A DNA stretch of 64,000 bases. Origin: Pseudomonas monsensis (GTDB lineage Bacteria > Pseudomonadota > Gammaproteobacteria > Pseudomonadales > Pseudomonadaceae). The stretch lies in assembly GCF_014268495.2 (NCBI RefSeq), contig NZ_CP077087.1:1119501-1183500 (forward strand), written 5' to 3'. A program made the translations under genes and the position numbers. The notes below the pieces were generated by a model. It worked only from the letters and a program-made list of their open reading frames with translations, had not been told where the DNA came from and searched no databases. This document shows, piece after piece, positions 55,973 to 64,000 of this stretch. Every line of letters starts with the position of its first letter. Position 1 is the first letter of the stretch.

Positions 55973-58078
55973 GTGAACCCGGTAATCAAAAAATTCCAGT
56001 TCGGTCAGTCGACCGTTACCCTCGAGACTGGCCGCATCGCCCGTCAGGCCTCCGGCGCAGTATTGGTCACCGTTGACGACGACGTCAGCGTATTGGTGAC
56101 CGTCGTCGGTGCCAAGCAAGCCGATCCGGGCAAGGGCTTCTTCCCTCTGTCCGTTCACTACCAGGAAAAGACTTACGCTGCCGGTAAGATCCCTGGCGGT
56201 TTCTTCAAGCGCGAAGGCCGTCCTTCCGAGAAAGAAACCCTGACTTCCCGACTGATCGACCGTCCGATCCGTCCGCTGTTCCCGGAAGGGTTCATGAACG
56301 AAGTGCAGGTTGTCTGCACCGTCGTTTCCACCAGCAAAAAGACCGATCCGGACATCGCTGCGATGATCGGTACTTCGGCTGCCCTGGCTATTTCGGGCAT
56401 CCCGTTTGACGGCCCGATCGGCGCCGCTCGCGTCGCTTTCCACGAAAGCACCGGCTACCTGCTGAACCCGACTTACGAACAACAAGCCGCTTCGAGCCTG
56501 GACATGGTCGTTGCCGGTACCTCCGACGCCGTACTGATGGTTGAATCGGAAGCCAAAGAGCTGACCGAAGACCAGATGCTGGGCGCGGTACTGTTCGCTC
56601 ACGACGAGTTCCAGGTGGTGATCAACGCCGTCAAGGAACTGGCCGCTGAAGCTGCCAAGCCAACCTGGACCTGGGCTCCGGCGCCAGAAGCCACCGAACT
56701 GCTGGGCGCTATCCGTGCCGAGTTCGGCGATGCGATCTCCCAGGCTTACACCATCACCGTCAAGGCTGACCGCTACGCACGTCTGGGCGAGCTGAAGGAT
56801 CAGGTTGTTGCCAAGCTGTCCGGTGAAGAAGGCCAGCCTTCGGCTGCCGACGTCAAAGCCGCTTTCGGCGAAATCGAATACCGCACCGTTCGCGAAAACA
56901 TCGTTAACGGCAAGCCACGTATCGACGGTCGCGACACCAAGACCGTACGTCCGCTGAACATCGAAGTCGGCGTTCTGCCGAAGACTCACGGTTCGGCGCT
57001 GTTCACCCGTGGTGAAACCCAGGCTCTGGTAGTCGCGACCCTGGGCACCGCCCGTGACGCACAGCTGCTGGACACCCTGGAAGGCGAGAAAAAAGACCCG
57101 TTCATGCTGCACTACAACTTCCCTCCGTTCTCGGTGGGCGAGTGTGGTCGCATGGGTGGCGCTGGTCGTCGTGAAATCGGTCACGGCCGTCTGGCCCGTC
57201 GTTCGGTTTCGGCCATGCTGCCAGCCGCTGACGTGTTCCCGTACACCATTCGTGTCGTGTCGGAAATCACCGAATCCAACGGTTCGAGCTCGATGGCTTC
57301 CGTTTGCGGCGCTTCCCTGGCCCTGATGGACGCTGGTGTGCCGATGAAGGCGCCGGTTGCCGGTATCGCCATGGGTCTGGTTAAAGAGGGCGAGAAGTTC
57401 GCCGTCCTGACCGACATCCTCGGTGACGAAGACCACCTGGGCGACATGGACTTCAAGGTAGCCGGTACCGCCAAAGGCGTCACCGCGCTGCAGATGGACA
57501 TCAAGATCAAGGGCATCACCGAAGAGATCATGGAAATCGCTCTGGGCCAAGCCCTGGAAGCGCGCCTGAACATCCTCGGCCAGATGAACCAGATCATTGG
57601 CCAGTCGCGTACCGAACTGTCGGCCAACGCTCCGACCATGATCGCGATGAAAATCGACACCGACAAGATCCGTGACGTTATCGGTAAAGGTGGCGCGACC
57701 ATCCGTGCGATCTGCGAAGAAACCAAGGCTTCGATCGACATCGAAGACGACGGTTCGATCAAGATCTTCGGCGAAACCAAGGAAGCCGCTGAAGCTGCTC
57801 GTCAGCGCGTTCTGGGCATCACCGCTGAAGCCGAGATCGGCAAGATCTATGTGGGTAAAGTTGAGCGCATCGTCGACTTCGGCGCATTCGTCAACATCCT
57901 GCCAGGCAAGGACGGTCTGGTGCACATCTCCATGCTGAGCGACGCTCGCGTAGAGAAAGTGACCGACATCCTGAAAGAAGGCCAGGAAGTGGAAGTGCTG
58001 GTACTGGACGTGGACAACCGCGGCCGTATCAAGCTGTCCATCAAAGACGTGGCAGCGGCCAAGGCATCGGGCGTGTAA
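55973..58078 (+). CDS. pnp: Polyribonucleotide nucleotidyltransferase (PNPase)
   Basis: 701 residues, GTG start. Two RNase PH-like domains (about 1-220 and 310-540; FSVGECGRMGGAGRREIGHG in the second), then KH (about 555-615, IRDVIGKGGATIRAICE) and S1 (from about 620). It phosphorolyses RNA 3' ends in the degradosome. The 194-bp rpsO-pnp gap is a likely site of RNase III-linked autoregulation as in E. coli. Confidence 0.98.
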   Translation: MNPVIKKFQFGQSTVTLETGRIARQASGAVLVTVDDDVSVLVTVVGAKQADPGKGFFPLSVHYQEKTYAAGKIPGGFFKREGRPSEKETLTSRLIDRPIRPLFPEGFMNEVQVVCTVVSTSKKTDPDIAAMIGTSAALAISGIPFDGPIGAARVAFHESTGYLLNPTYEQQAASSLDMVVAGTSDAVLMVESEAKELTEDQMLGAVLFAHDEFQVVINAVKELAAEAAKPTWTWAPAPEATELLGAIRAEFGDAISQAYTITVKADRYARLGELKDQVVAKLSGEEGQPSAADVKAAFGEIEYRTVRENIVNGKPRIDGRDTKTVRPLNIEVGVLPKTHGSALFTRGETQALVVATLGTARDAQLLDTLEGEKKDPFMLHYNFPPFSVGECGRMGGAGRREIGHGRLARRSVSAMLPAADVFPYTIRVVSEITESNGSSSMASVCGASLALMDAGVPMKAPVAGIAMGLVKEGEKFAVLTDILGDEDHLGDMDFKVAGTAKGVTALQMDIKIKGITEEIMEIALGQALEARLNILGQMNQIIGQSRTELSANAPTMIAMKIDTDKIRDVIGKGGATIRAICEETKASIDIEDDGSIKIFGETKEAAEAARQRVLGITAEAEIGKIYVGKVERIVDFGAFVNILPGKDGLVHISMLSDARVEKVTDILKEGQEVEVLVLDVDNRGRIKLSIKDVAAAKASGV

Positions 58079-58102
58079 TCACCCCCTCGCTTTAGCGCAA
58101 TG

Positions 58103-58139
58103 AAAATGCCCCGCCGTGAAAACGGCGGGGCATTTTTTT
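58103..58139 (+). terminator. Terminator of pnp
   Basis: ATGCCCCGCCGT pairs with ACGGCGGGGCAT and is followed by seven T. Confidence 0.93.
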
Positions 58140-58148
58140 GTCTGCCAT

Positions 58149-58240
58149 AAAGATCAAAAGCTCGCAGCCTGCGGCAGCGCCGGTAAAAACGCGGTGATAA
58201 CCCGATTCCGCAGGAGCCGAAGCAGGCTGCGATCTTTGCT
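58149..58240. repeat. Degenerate inverted repeat (GATCGCAGCCTGC family)
   Basis: GCAGGCTGCGATCTTT (58222-58237) is complementary to the left side AAAGATC...CGCAGCCTGC (58149-58172), which carries a short insertion. This string is a common dispersed element in fluorescens-group intergenic DNA. Confidence 0.6.
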
Positions 58241-58272
58241 TTTGTGAAAACCGGTGCTAGGTTTAGCCCACC

Positions 58273-58348
58273 GCCCGTGTAGCTCAGCCGGTAGAGCAGC
58301 GCACTCGTAACGCGAAGGTCGCAGGTTCGATTCCTGTCTCGGGCACCA
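58273..58348 (+). tRNA. tRNA-Thr (CGT)
   Basis: 76 nt with encoded CCA. Anticodon loop CTCGTAA, D-loop AGCTCAGCCGGTAGAGC, T-arm GGTTCGATTCC. Two stem positions do not pair: T6 with T67, and A31 with C39. The overall fold still fits E. coli thrW-type tRNA. Confidence 0.9.
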
Positions 58349-58354
58349 CTTCCC

Positions 58355-58849
58355 TTATTTCACTTTGCGGCTCAGGTCCTCGACGGTACGTTTGAGCTGA
58401 TCCATTGCACGATCCTGATCGTTGATCTTCTGTTTCAGACTTGAAATCTCGCTGTTGTTCGAGTTGGAGCTGGAACCGCTGTTGCGCTTGAGGTCTTCGA
58501 CCTGGCGACCGAGGGTCTCCAGTTGGCGATCCTGCTCCTTGAGCTTGTTCTTCAGGTCGTCGACTTCTTTACTGCCGGCGCTCGAGCTGGAACCGCTGCT
58601 GCGTTTGAGTTCTTCAATCTGGCGTGACTGGTCACGGACGGTATCGCGGATCTTTTGCAGTTCATCAATGCTGATATCGCTTTTGATGACAACCTCTTTG
58701 CCGTAATCGTTGTGAATCAATGAAACTTTGTCGCCGTAGGAGGAACTGCTGGTGCTCAGTTCCAGCGCCATGGCGCTTGCCGGCAGCATCATGGCGGCGA
58801 GCAAGGTACTGGCAGACACAATGGAGCAAATCTTCGAAAAGCTGCGCAT
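58355..58849 (-). CDS. Secreted serine-rich coiled-coil protein
   Basis: 164 residues from the ATG at 58849 (MRSFSKICSIVSASTLL), with AAGGA upstream. The signal peptide ends near AMALELS. The mature protein has two near-identical modules: a coiled-coil heptad stretch (IRDTVRDQSRQIEELKRSSGSSSS and QDRQLETLGRQVEDLKRNSGSSSN; each module about 35 residues) then a third heptad segment. It is probably periplasmic and oligomeric. No known family is recognised. The stop is 7 bp from tRNA-Thr on the other strand. Confidence 0.75.
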   Translation of the reverse strand: MRSFSKICSIVSASTLLAAMMLPASAMALELSTSSSSYGDKVSLIHNDYGKEVVIKSDISIDELQKIRDTVRDQSRQIEELKRSSGSSSSAGSKEVDDLKNKLKEQDRQLETLGRQVEDLKRNSGSSSNSNNSEISSLKQKINDQDRAMDQLKRTVEDLSRKVK

Positions 58850-59125
58850 CACTGGTTTTCCTTGTGAACAGCGAGAGTGGGTGCCGAAGTGGCACAACGC
58901 TATGACTTGGAAAGCGGATTTATGTTCCGCAAGTCAACTTTTTGCGCCTGAGATGTAAAGAGCCGTGTAATTCGTCATGCAAACGTCCTATATTCGGTGC
59001 CTGCATGAGCATCGCCCAGCAGTTTTCAGATGATCCCGAATGGTTCCGAAGGCCGGACAATCCGCGTCAGAGAGATCCTTGATGATCCAGATCCATCCTC
59101 CATTCTTACGATCAGCGAGAACGCC

Positions 59126-59425
59126 ATGACCGAATTAACTCAAGAGCAACGTCACGAACTAGCGCTGGAAAAATACATTCTGGACGTCCCTGACCTGAAA
59201 GAAGAGATCAAGGACCTGAGTCCCGATGATCAGAAGGACCAGATCCAGTGGGCATTCGAAGACGAAGCCGAAGCCCAGGGGTTGCAGCCGTGGGAGCTGA
59301 CACTGAAATACACCAGCACCCCTGAAGAATTCGAGGCACAGCGCCTCGTGCTGCACAAAGAGGCGGCCGAAGTGCTGGGTGTCGAGTGGGACGAGTACTG
59401 CGAGATGAACAATCTCGTCGTATAA
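59126..59425 (+). CDS. Small acidic protein, DUF6388-like
   Basis: 99 residues from the ATG at 59126 (MTELTQEQRHELALEKYI); the frame opens further upstream without a ribosome site. It is acidic and mainly helical, with LKEEIKDLSPDDQKDQIQWAFEDEAE and a C-terminal VLGVEWDEYCEMNNL. It resembles the uncharacterised DUF6388 family of pseudomonads. No enzyme motif is visible. Confidence 0.65.
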   Translation: MTELTQEQRHELALEKYILDVPDLKEEIKDLSPDDQKDQIQWAFEDEAEAQGLQPWELTLKYTSTPEEFEAQRLVLHKEAAEVLGVEWDEYCEMNNLVV

Positions 59426-59427
59426 AA

Positions 59428-59506
59428 GCAGCTACGAGTTTCAAGCGGCAAGTCAAAGCAAAAGCGCTGTGGCTTGCAGCTTGTAGCTTGAAACTTGCCG
59501 TTGCTG
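59428..59506. repeat. Degenerate AGCTTG/TTTCAAG intergenic repeat
   Basis: Fragments such as AGTTTCAAGCGGCAAG and its near-complement CTTGAAACTTGCCG flank a short spacer, between two convergent genes. It resembles dispersed AGCTTGCAGCTTG elements of this genus. Confidence 0.4.
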
Positions 59507-60355
59507 TCAAAGGCTCAAGCGCATCGACAGATCCACCGCTTTGACATCCTTGGTCATCGCGCCGATCGAGATGTAATCCACCCCGGTTTCGGCGATCGGC
59601 AGCAACGTGCTTTCGTTGATGCCGCCGCTGGCTTCGAGTTTCGCCTTGCCGCCGTTCAGGCGCACGGCTTCGCGCATGTCGTCCAGGCTCAGCTCATCCA
59701 GCATGATGATGTCGGCGCCGGCGGCCAGCGCTTCCTTCAATTCATCCAGGCTTTCCACTTCGATTTCCACCGGCTTGCCCGGGGCAATCTTGTGGGCCGC
59801 GCTAATGGCCTGCGGGATGCCACCGCTGGCGGCGATGTGGTTTTCCTTGATCAGGAACGCGTCGTACAGGCCGATGCGGTGGTTGTGGCAACCGCCGCAG
59901 GTTACCGCGTATTTCTGCGCCAGACGCAGGCCTGGCAGGGTTTTGCGGGTGTCGAGCAGCTTGACCTGAGTGGCGCCGACGAAATCTGCCAGGTATTGCG
60001 CACGTGTCGCCACGCCAGACAGCAGCTGCAGGAAATTCAATGCGCTGCGCTCACCGGTCAGCAGCGAGCGCGCCGGGCCTTCCAGATGAAACAACGGCTG
60101 ATTGGGCTTGACCCGTTCGCCATCGACCACTTGCCAATGCACCGCGACGCGCGGATCGAGCTGACGAAATACCGCATCGACCCACGCCGTGCCGCAAATG
60201 ACGGCTGCGTCGCGCGTGATGATGGTGGCTTTGGCCAGGCGTTCGGCCGGGATCAGTTGCGCGGTGATGTCGCCGCTGCCGATGTCTTCGAGCAACGCAC
60301 GGCGCACGTTGGCTTCGATTTCGGCGGTCAAATCGGCGAGACGTAGATTCGGCAT
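59507..60355 (-). CDS. nadC: Nicotinate-nucleotide pyrophosphorylase (QPRTase)
   Basis: 282 residues from the ATG at 60355 (MPNLRLADLTAEIEANVRRAL), with GGAG upstream. LLEDIGSGDITAQL, the active-site LDTRKTLPGLRLAQKYAV, GGCHNHRIGLYDAFLIKENH and the C-terminal LEASGGINESTL match the family. It forms nicotinate mononucleotide from quinolinate in de novo NAD synthesis. Confidence 0.97.
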   Translation of the reverse strand: MPNLRLADLTAEIEANVRRALLEDIGSGDITAQLIPAERLAKATIITRDAAVICGTAWVDAVFRQLDPRVAVHWQVVDGERVKPNQPLFHLEGPARSLLTGERSALNFLQLLSGVATRAQYLADFVGATQVKLLDTRKTLPGLRLAQKYAVTCGGCHNHRIGLYDAFLIKENHIAASGGIPQAISAAHKIAPGKPVEIEVESLDELKEALAAGADIIMLDELSLDDMREAVRLNGGKAKLEASGGINESTLLPIAETGVDYISIGAMTKDVKAVDLSMRLSL

Positions 60356-60595
60356 AACGGGCTCCACAAACAAAGTGGTTCGATTATAGGGGCATGGCGC
60401 GAGCCAACCCAAGGCGAGAACTCGCGTGCCTGACTGCATCTGGTCGATTTCTTGTGAGTAAAGCCGGTTCAGTCGTGGTCATTGAGAGGGGGCGAGGCAT
60501 AGGGGAAACCCTGACGGCTATAGCGCCGGGGACGACTTTTGCAAGATAATCCGCCTTGCATTTGACGTCATAGCTTTGACGTCCTGATTGGAACT

Positions 60596-60683
60596 TGTGG
60601 TAGCGGGCCTGCTCGCGAATGCATTCTTTCAATGACATTGATGCGGCTGACACACCGCTCTCGCGAGCAGGTTCGCTCCCACA
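60596..60683. repeat. REP-type inverted repeat (CCTGCTCGCGA family)
   Basis: Arms 60596-60618 and 60661-60683 match with three mismatches around a 42-nt spacer. It lies in the 376-bp gap upstream of the DUF1631 gene, which otherwise shows nothing I can name. Confidence 0.75.
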
Positions 60684-60731
60684 GGGGCAGAGTTTGCTTG
60701 ATCGAACGAATCACCGTTTCAGGAGGCTTGG

Positions 60732-62918
60732 ATGCACAACGACGGGAAAGTAGTGCCTTTGTACAAGGCCACTACCGATCAGGCGAATCACTCGCCGCTC
60801 GCCCGCCTGCCTGTGATTCTGCTTCAGGTTCGCGACAAGGCTGCCCAGCAACTGCGCCACGGTTTGCAGGAACTGTTCGATAACGCTGACGACACGCTGT
60901 TTGAAATGGCCGATCGGGCGCGCAACGACGTCGAGCAGAACATTTTCTTCGAAGCCATGCGCGACCTGCGCCTCAAGCGCAAAAACATCGAGCGTGGTTT
61001 TCTCGAACAATTCTTCGAAGCATTCGTCGCCCTGACCCGACACGACGCCACGCACAACGCGCTGTCGGGTTCGCTGATCTACGAAGATTCGGCGCCCCGC
61101 ACCGATGACATGGAACGCAATGTCGCCGTCGAAACCATGGTTGGCCGGGTGCTCAAGCGTGATGGCTTTGCCCTCGACCAATTGACCCTGCGCCTCAATG
61201 CGCTGCTCGACAATACCCTTGACGATCGACACAACCCGCTCGGCCCGGCAATGCTCTGCGAGTACTTTCTGCAGGCCGGACGTAACCTGGGCGTGGAGAT
61301 CAAGGTCAAGCTGATCCTGCTCAAGCTGTTCGAACGCTATGTGCTGGCCGACACCGAACAATTGTATGCCGAAGCCAATCAGCTGCTGCTCGCCACCGGC
61401 GTCTTGCCGCAGTTGAAACCGGCACCGGCGCGCCGGGTAATCGACCGCGCGGTGGCCAGTGTGCACGACGAAGAAAGTGATGATCGGCAGCCGGCGGACG
61501 AAGGCGTGCAGGAAGTCTTCAGCGCCTTGCAGGCCTTGTTGGTGCAGGTGCGCGGCAGTGTCGCGCCGACCCTGGAGCCCAGCGCCGCCGCCCAGCCAAT
61601 TACCACCCGCGACCTGCTGCGGCTGCTCTCACACTTGCAACAGTACGTGCCGGCGCTGGCGGCGCAGGACGACTTCGATCTGCGCAATCAGCTCGAACAA
61701 CTGCTGACCCGGGTCAGCGTCAGAAGCGGCAAGTCGCGGGTCGTGGACGGCGCCGATGAAGACGTGATCAACCTGATTGCCATGGTCTTCGACTGCATGC
61801 TCGAGGATCGCAACCTGCCGGACTCGCTGAAGGCATTGATTGCCCGGTTACAGATCCCGATGCTGAAGGTTGCGGTACTCGACAAGAGTTTCTTCAGCCG
61901 CAGCAGCCACCCGGCACGGCGCCTGCTTAATGAAATCGCCGAGGCCGCCATGGGCTGGGGCGATTGCAATGGCGAGGCGCGCGATAGCCTGTACCTGCGC
62001 ATCGAACAAGTGGTGCAGCGGCTGTTGAGTGATTTTGTCGATGACCCGGCGATTTTCTCCGAGCTGCTCGCCGACTTCCTCGCCTTCACCAGCGATGAAC
62101 GCCGGCGCAGCGAATTGCTTGAACAGCGTTTGCGCGATGCCGAAGAGGGCCGGGCGAAGACCGAGCTCGCCAGGCGGCGAGTCGAGCAGGCGTTGAACCA
62201 GGCACTGTTGGGCAAGGTGCTGCCGCCCACCGTGGTCATGTTTGCGCAGAACGCCTGGAGCAAAGTGTTGATGCTGACCTGCCTCAAGCATGGCGATCGC
62301 TCCGCCGAATGGCAGGCCGATGTGCAAACCCTGGAGCAACTGATCTGGAGTGTGCAGCGTCATGACGATGCGGCAGCCGGCCTGCGCTTGCTGGCGCTGG
62401 TCCCGGGTCTGCTCAAGTCATTGCGTGACGGTTTGACCAGTTCGGCATTCGACCCGTTTGCCACCAGCGAATTTTTCAGCGAGCTCGAGGCACTGCATGT
62501 GCGGGTGCTCGAACCGTCCAGCGAGTCCGCTCAGGCTGAAGGGCCGGAGCTGATCGAAGTCTCGCAGCAGATCGTCCTGCCCGGCGCGGAGGAGGGCACG
62601 ATGGCGCTTAGCCCGCTACGTCTGGGCCACGACGACGCCAGTGTGCGCCAGGTCGATCAGCTGCGGCCGGGCAGTTGGGTCGTGTTTCAGGAAGATGAAG
62701 AGCACACCCTGCGCTGCAAGCTCGCCGCAATCATCGAAGCCACCGGCAAGTATGTGTTTGTCGACCGCACCGGTATGAAAGTCCTCGAACACAGCCGCAC
62801 CGGGCTGGCCCTTGAGTTCCGCCGGGGGGCGGCACGGGCACTGGACGACACCTTGCTGTTTGACCGGGCGCTCGAGTCGGTGCTGGGCAATCTGCGGCGC
62901 CTCAATCGCGCCAAGTGA
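60732..62918 (+). CDS. DUF1631 family protein
   Basis: 728 residues. AGGAGG precedes the ATG at 60732. The protein is mostly helical: FDNADDTLFEMADRARNDVEQ near the N-terminus and a central conserved block (NLIAMVFDCMLEDRNLPDSLKALIARLQIPMLK) at about 345-380. A charged coiled coil (about 455-490) is followed by a C-terminal beta-rich segment (PGSWVVFQEDEEHTLRCKLA and FVDRTGMKVLEHS). It is cytoplasmic with no signal peptide. Family function is not established to my knowledge. Confidence 0.88.
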   Translation: MHNDGKVVPLYKATTDQANHSPLARLPVILLQVRDKAAQQLRHGLQELFDNADDTLFEMADRARNDVEQNIFFEAMRDLRLKRKNIERGFLEQFFEAFVALTRHDATHNALSGSLIYEDSAPRTDDMERNVAVETMVGRVLKRDGFALDQLTLRLNALLDNTLDDRHNPLGPAMLCEYFLQAGRNLGVEIKVKLILLKLFERYVLADTEQLYAEANQLLLATGVLPQLKPAPARRVIDRAVASVHDEESDDRQPADEGVQEVFSALQALLVQVRGSVAPTLEPSAAAQPITTRDLLRLLSHLQQYVPALAAQDDFDLRNQLEQLLTRVSVRSGKSRVVDGADEDVINLIAMVFDCMLEDRNLPDSLKALIARLQIPMLKVAVLDKSFFSRSSHPARRLLNEIAEAAMGWGDCNGEARDSLYLRIEQVVQRLLSDFVDDPAIFSELLADFLAFTSDERRRSELLEQRLRDAEEGRAKTELARRRVEQALNQALLGKVLPPTVVMFAQNAWSKVLMLTCLKHGDRSAEWQADVQTLEQLIWSVQRHDDAAAGLRLLALVPGLLKSLRDGLTSSAFDPFATSEFFSELEALHVRVLEPSSESAQAEGPELIEVSQQIVLPGAEEGTMALSPLRLGHDDASVRQVDQLRPGSWVVFQEDEEHTLRCKLAAIIEATGKYVFVDRTGMKVLEHSRTGLALEFRRGAARALDDTLLFDRALESVLGNLRRLNRAK

Positions 62919-62981
62919 TCGCGCGTCGGGTGCCGATCACGGCATACTGGGCGCAACACAGTCGGCGTTGAAGGAATCGGT

Positions 62982-63542
62982 ATGCAGTTGGATCCCGCTA
63001 GCGGGTGGTGTCACGGGGTGCAGGTCTGCCCATCGCCCAACTTCAATGAACGCCCCGCGGGCGAAATTTCCCTGCTGGTGATCCACAACATCAGCCTGCC
63101 ACCGGCGCAATTCGCCACCGGCAAGGTGCAGGAATTTTTCCAGAATCGTCTGGATGTCACCGAACATCCCTATTTTGCAGGCATCGCCGACCTGCGCGTC
63201 TCTGCGCATTTTCTGATCGAACGTGACGGCACGGTGACCCAGTTTGTCTCCTGTCTTGAACGGGCGTGGCATGCGGGTGTGTCGATGTTCGAAGGCCGCG
63301 AAACCTGTAATGATTTTTCCGTGGGCATCGAACTCGAAGGCACCGATGATCTGCCCTTTACCGAGGCGCAGTATCAGGCGTTGATCACGCTGACGCGTCA
63401 GCTGCAAACAGCATTTCCGGCGATCACCGGCGCTCGCATCTGCGGGCACAGCGACATTGCACCCGGGCGCAAGACCGATCCTGGCCCGGCATTCGACTGG
63501 GCGCGTTACCGCGCGGCCCTGGCACAAGAGGAAGGACAATGA
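62982..63542 (+). CDS. ampD: 1,6-anhydro-N-acetylmuramyl-L-alanine amidase AmpD
   Basis: 186 residues. Zinc ligands lie in LLVIHNISLP, ERAWHAGVSMFEGR and GHSDIAPGRKTDPGP, as in amidase_2 enzymes. This cytosolic enzyme recycles anhydro-muropeptides; its loss induces AmpC beta-lactamase through AmpR. The stop overlaps the ampE start by 3 bp. Confidence 0.97.
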   Translation: MQLDPASGWCHGVQVCPSPNFNERPAGEISLLVIHNISLPPAQFATGKVQEFFQNRLDVTEHPYFAGIADLRVSAHFLIERDGTVTQFVSCLERAWHAGVSMFEGRETCNDFSVGIELEGTDDLPFTEAQYQALITLTRQLQTAFPAITGARICGHSDIAPGRKTDPGPAFDWARYRAALAQEEGQ

Positions 63543-64000
63543 GTTTTCTGGTGTTACTGCTGGCGGTCTGGATCGAGAAATTCTCGGCCCTGCGTCATCG
63601 GATTCAACGCGATGGCGGATGGATCCGCGAGCTGAACAAACTCGAAACCGGCGCTCGGCTGGCCGACAAACCGTGGCTGATACTGACCATTCTGGTGCTG
63701 TTGCCGGTGGCGCTGCTGGGTCTGCTGCTGTGGGTGCTGGAGCCTGTGGCGTATGGCTTGCTGGCATTGCCGGTGCATCTGCTGGTGGTCATCTATGCCC
63801 TCGGACGCGGTGATCTGTTGGGCGGCCTCGGACCGTTTCGCGACGCCTGGCGCCGTGAGGATCTGCAAGCGGCGGCCCACGTCGCCAAACGTGACCTGAA
63901 TATCTGCGCCGACAGTGGCGAGCAATTGCTCGAAAGCGTGCAACGGCACTTGCTGTGGCAGGCCTATCAGAGCTTCTTCGCGGTGATCTTCTGGTATTTC
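63539..64000 (+). CDS. ampE: Membrane protein AmpE, 5' part
   Basis: The frame from the ATG at 63539 (MSFLVLLLAVWIEKFS) is open to the window end, 154 residues. WLILTILVLLPVALLGLLLW marks a membrane helix, followed by a second hydrophobic stretch and the cytoplasmic loop ending ESVQRHLLWQAYQSFFAV. AmpE is an inner-membrane partner gene of ampD whose biochemical role is unclear. Confidence 0.93.
   Translation, partial: MSFLVLLLAVWIEKFSALRHRIQRDGGWIRELNKLETGARLADKPWLILTILVLLPVALLGLLLWVLEPVAYGLLALPVHLLVVIYALGRGDLLGGLGPFRDAWRREDLQAAAHVAKRDLNICADSGEQLLESVQRHLLWQAYQSFFAVIFWYF

Noticed and set aside
55862..57925. A 687-codon minus-strand frame opposite pnp
   Set aside because: Antisense shadow with no independent support.

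Overview
The window is chromosomal DNA from a Pseudomonas of the fluorescens group. The evidence is the gene order (smpB-ratA-rnfH-bamE-fur-recN-grpE-dnaK-dnaJ-dapB-carAB-greA-yhbY-rlmE-ftsH-folP-glmM-tpiA-secG-tRNA-rimP-nusA-infB-rbfA-truB-rpsO-pnp), the high-GC codon use, fluorescens-type REP inverted repeats, and lineage families such as DUF6124, DUF2252, DUF1329 and DUF1631. Both ends are cut inside genes: a DUF1329 protein at the left and ampE at the right.

Layout. 1-10.4 kb holds loosely linked accessory and envelope genes: a DUF1329 C-terminus, an HBM-type chemoreceptor, a histidine phosphatase converging on an ArnT-like glycosyltransferase, a RimJ-like acetyltransferase, a DUF6124 protein, a DUF2252 protein, a secreted beta-rich protein and an EamA exporter with a histidine-rich tail. 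10.47-16.39 kb is an AT-rich island of about 5.9 kb inserted at the 3' end of the tmRNA gene ssrA. It is bounded by an imperfect 70-bp direct repeat that copies the ssrA 3' end and terminator. No integrase is visible. Its cargo is a small membrane protein, a HEPN-like protein with an RNELTH motif, a repeat-rich segment with GGTGAAC/GTGTAAC/GTCAACC heptamers resembling a P4-satellite origin, an unrecognised 557-residue protein with HETVH, and a SIR2-like gene split by a -1 shift exactly at an A AAA AAG heptamer. This looks like a decayed satellite or defence island and is the least ordinary part of the window.

16.4-25.9 kb: ssrA, a small periplasmic protein, then a tightly overlapping lactate operon on the minus strand (lldP-lutA-lutB-lutC-dld) divergent from its GntR/FadR-type regulator lldR. 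A perfect AATTGGTAATACCAATT palindrome lies between them. The operon imports lactate and oxidises both L-lactate (LutABC) and D-lactate (FAD/Fe-S Dld) to pyruvate.

26-43 kb: smpB (the tmRNA partner), a Na+-dependent transporter, ratA-rnfH, bamE, fur, recN with a LexA box, the grpE-dnaK-dnaJ chaperone set behind a textbook sigma-32 promoter, dapB, and carA-carB-greA with a terminator-like hairpin in the carA leader. 42.3-58.1 kb: the conserved translation, RNA-metabolism and envelope block from yhbY/rlmE/ftsH to pnp, with tRNA-Leu(GAG) and initiator tRNA-Met between secG and rimP as in the E. coli leuU-metY arrangement. 58.1-64 kb: tRNA-Thr(CGT), a secreted coiled-coil protein, a DUF6388-like protein, nadC, a DUF1631 protein, ampD and the start of ampE.

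Limits: all identifications rest on recognised motifs and gene order. No homology search was run, and residue positions are approximate.
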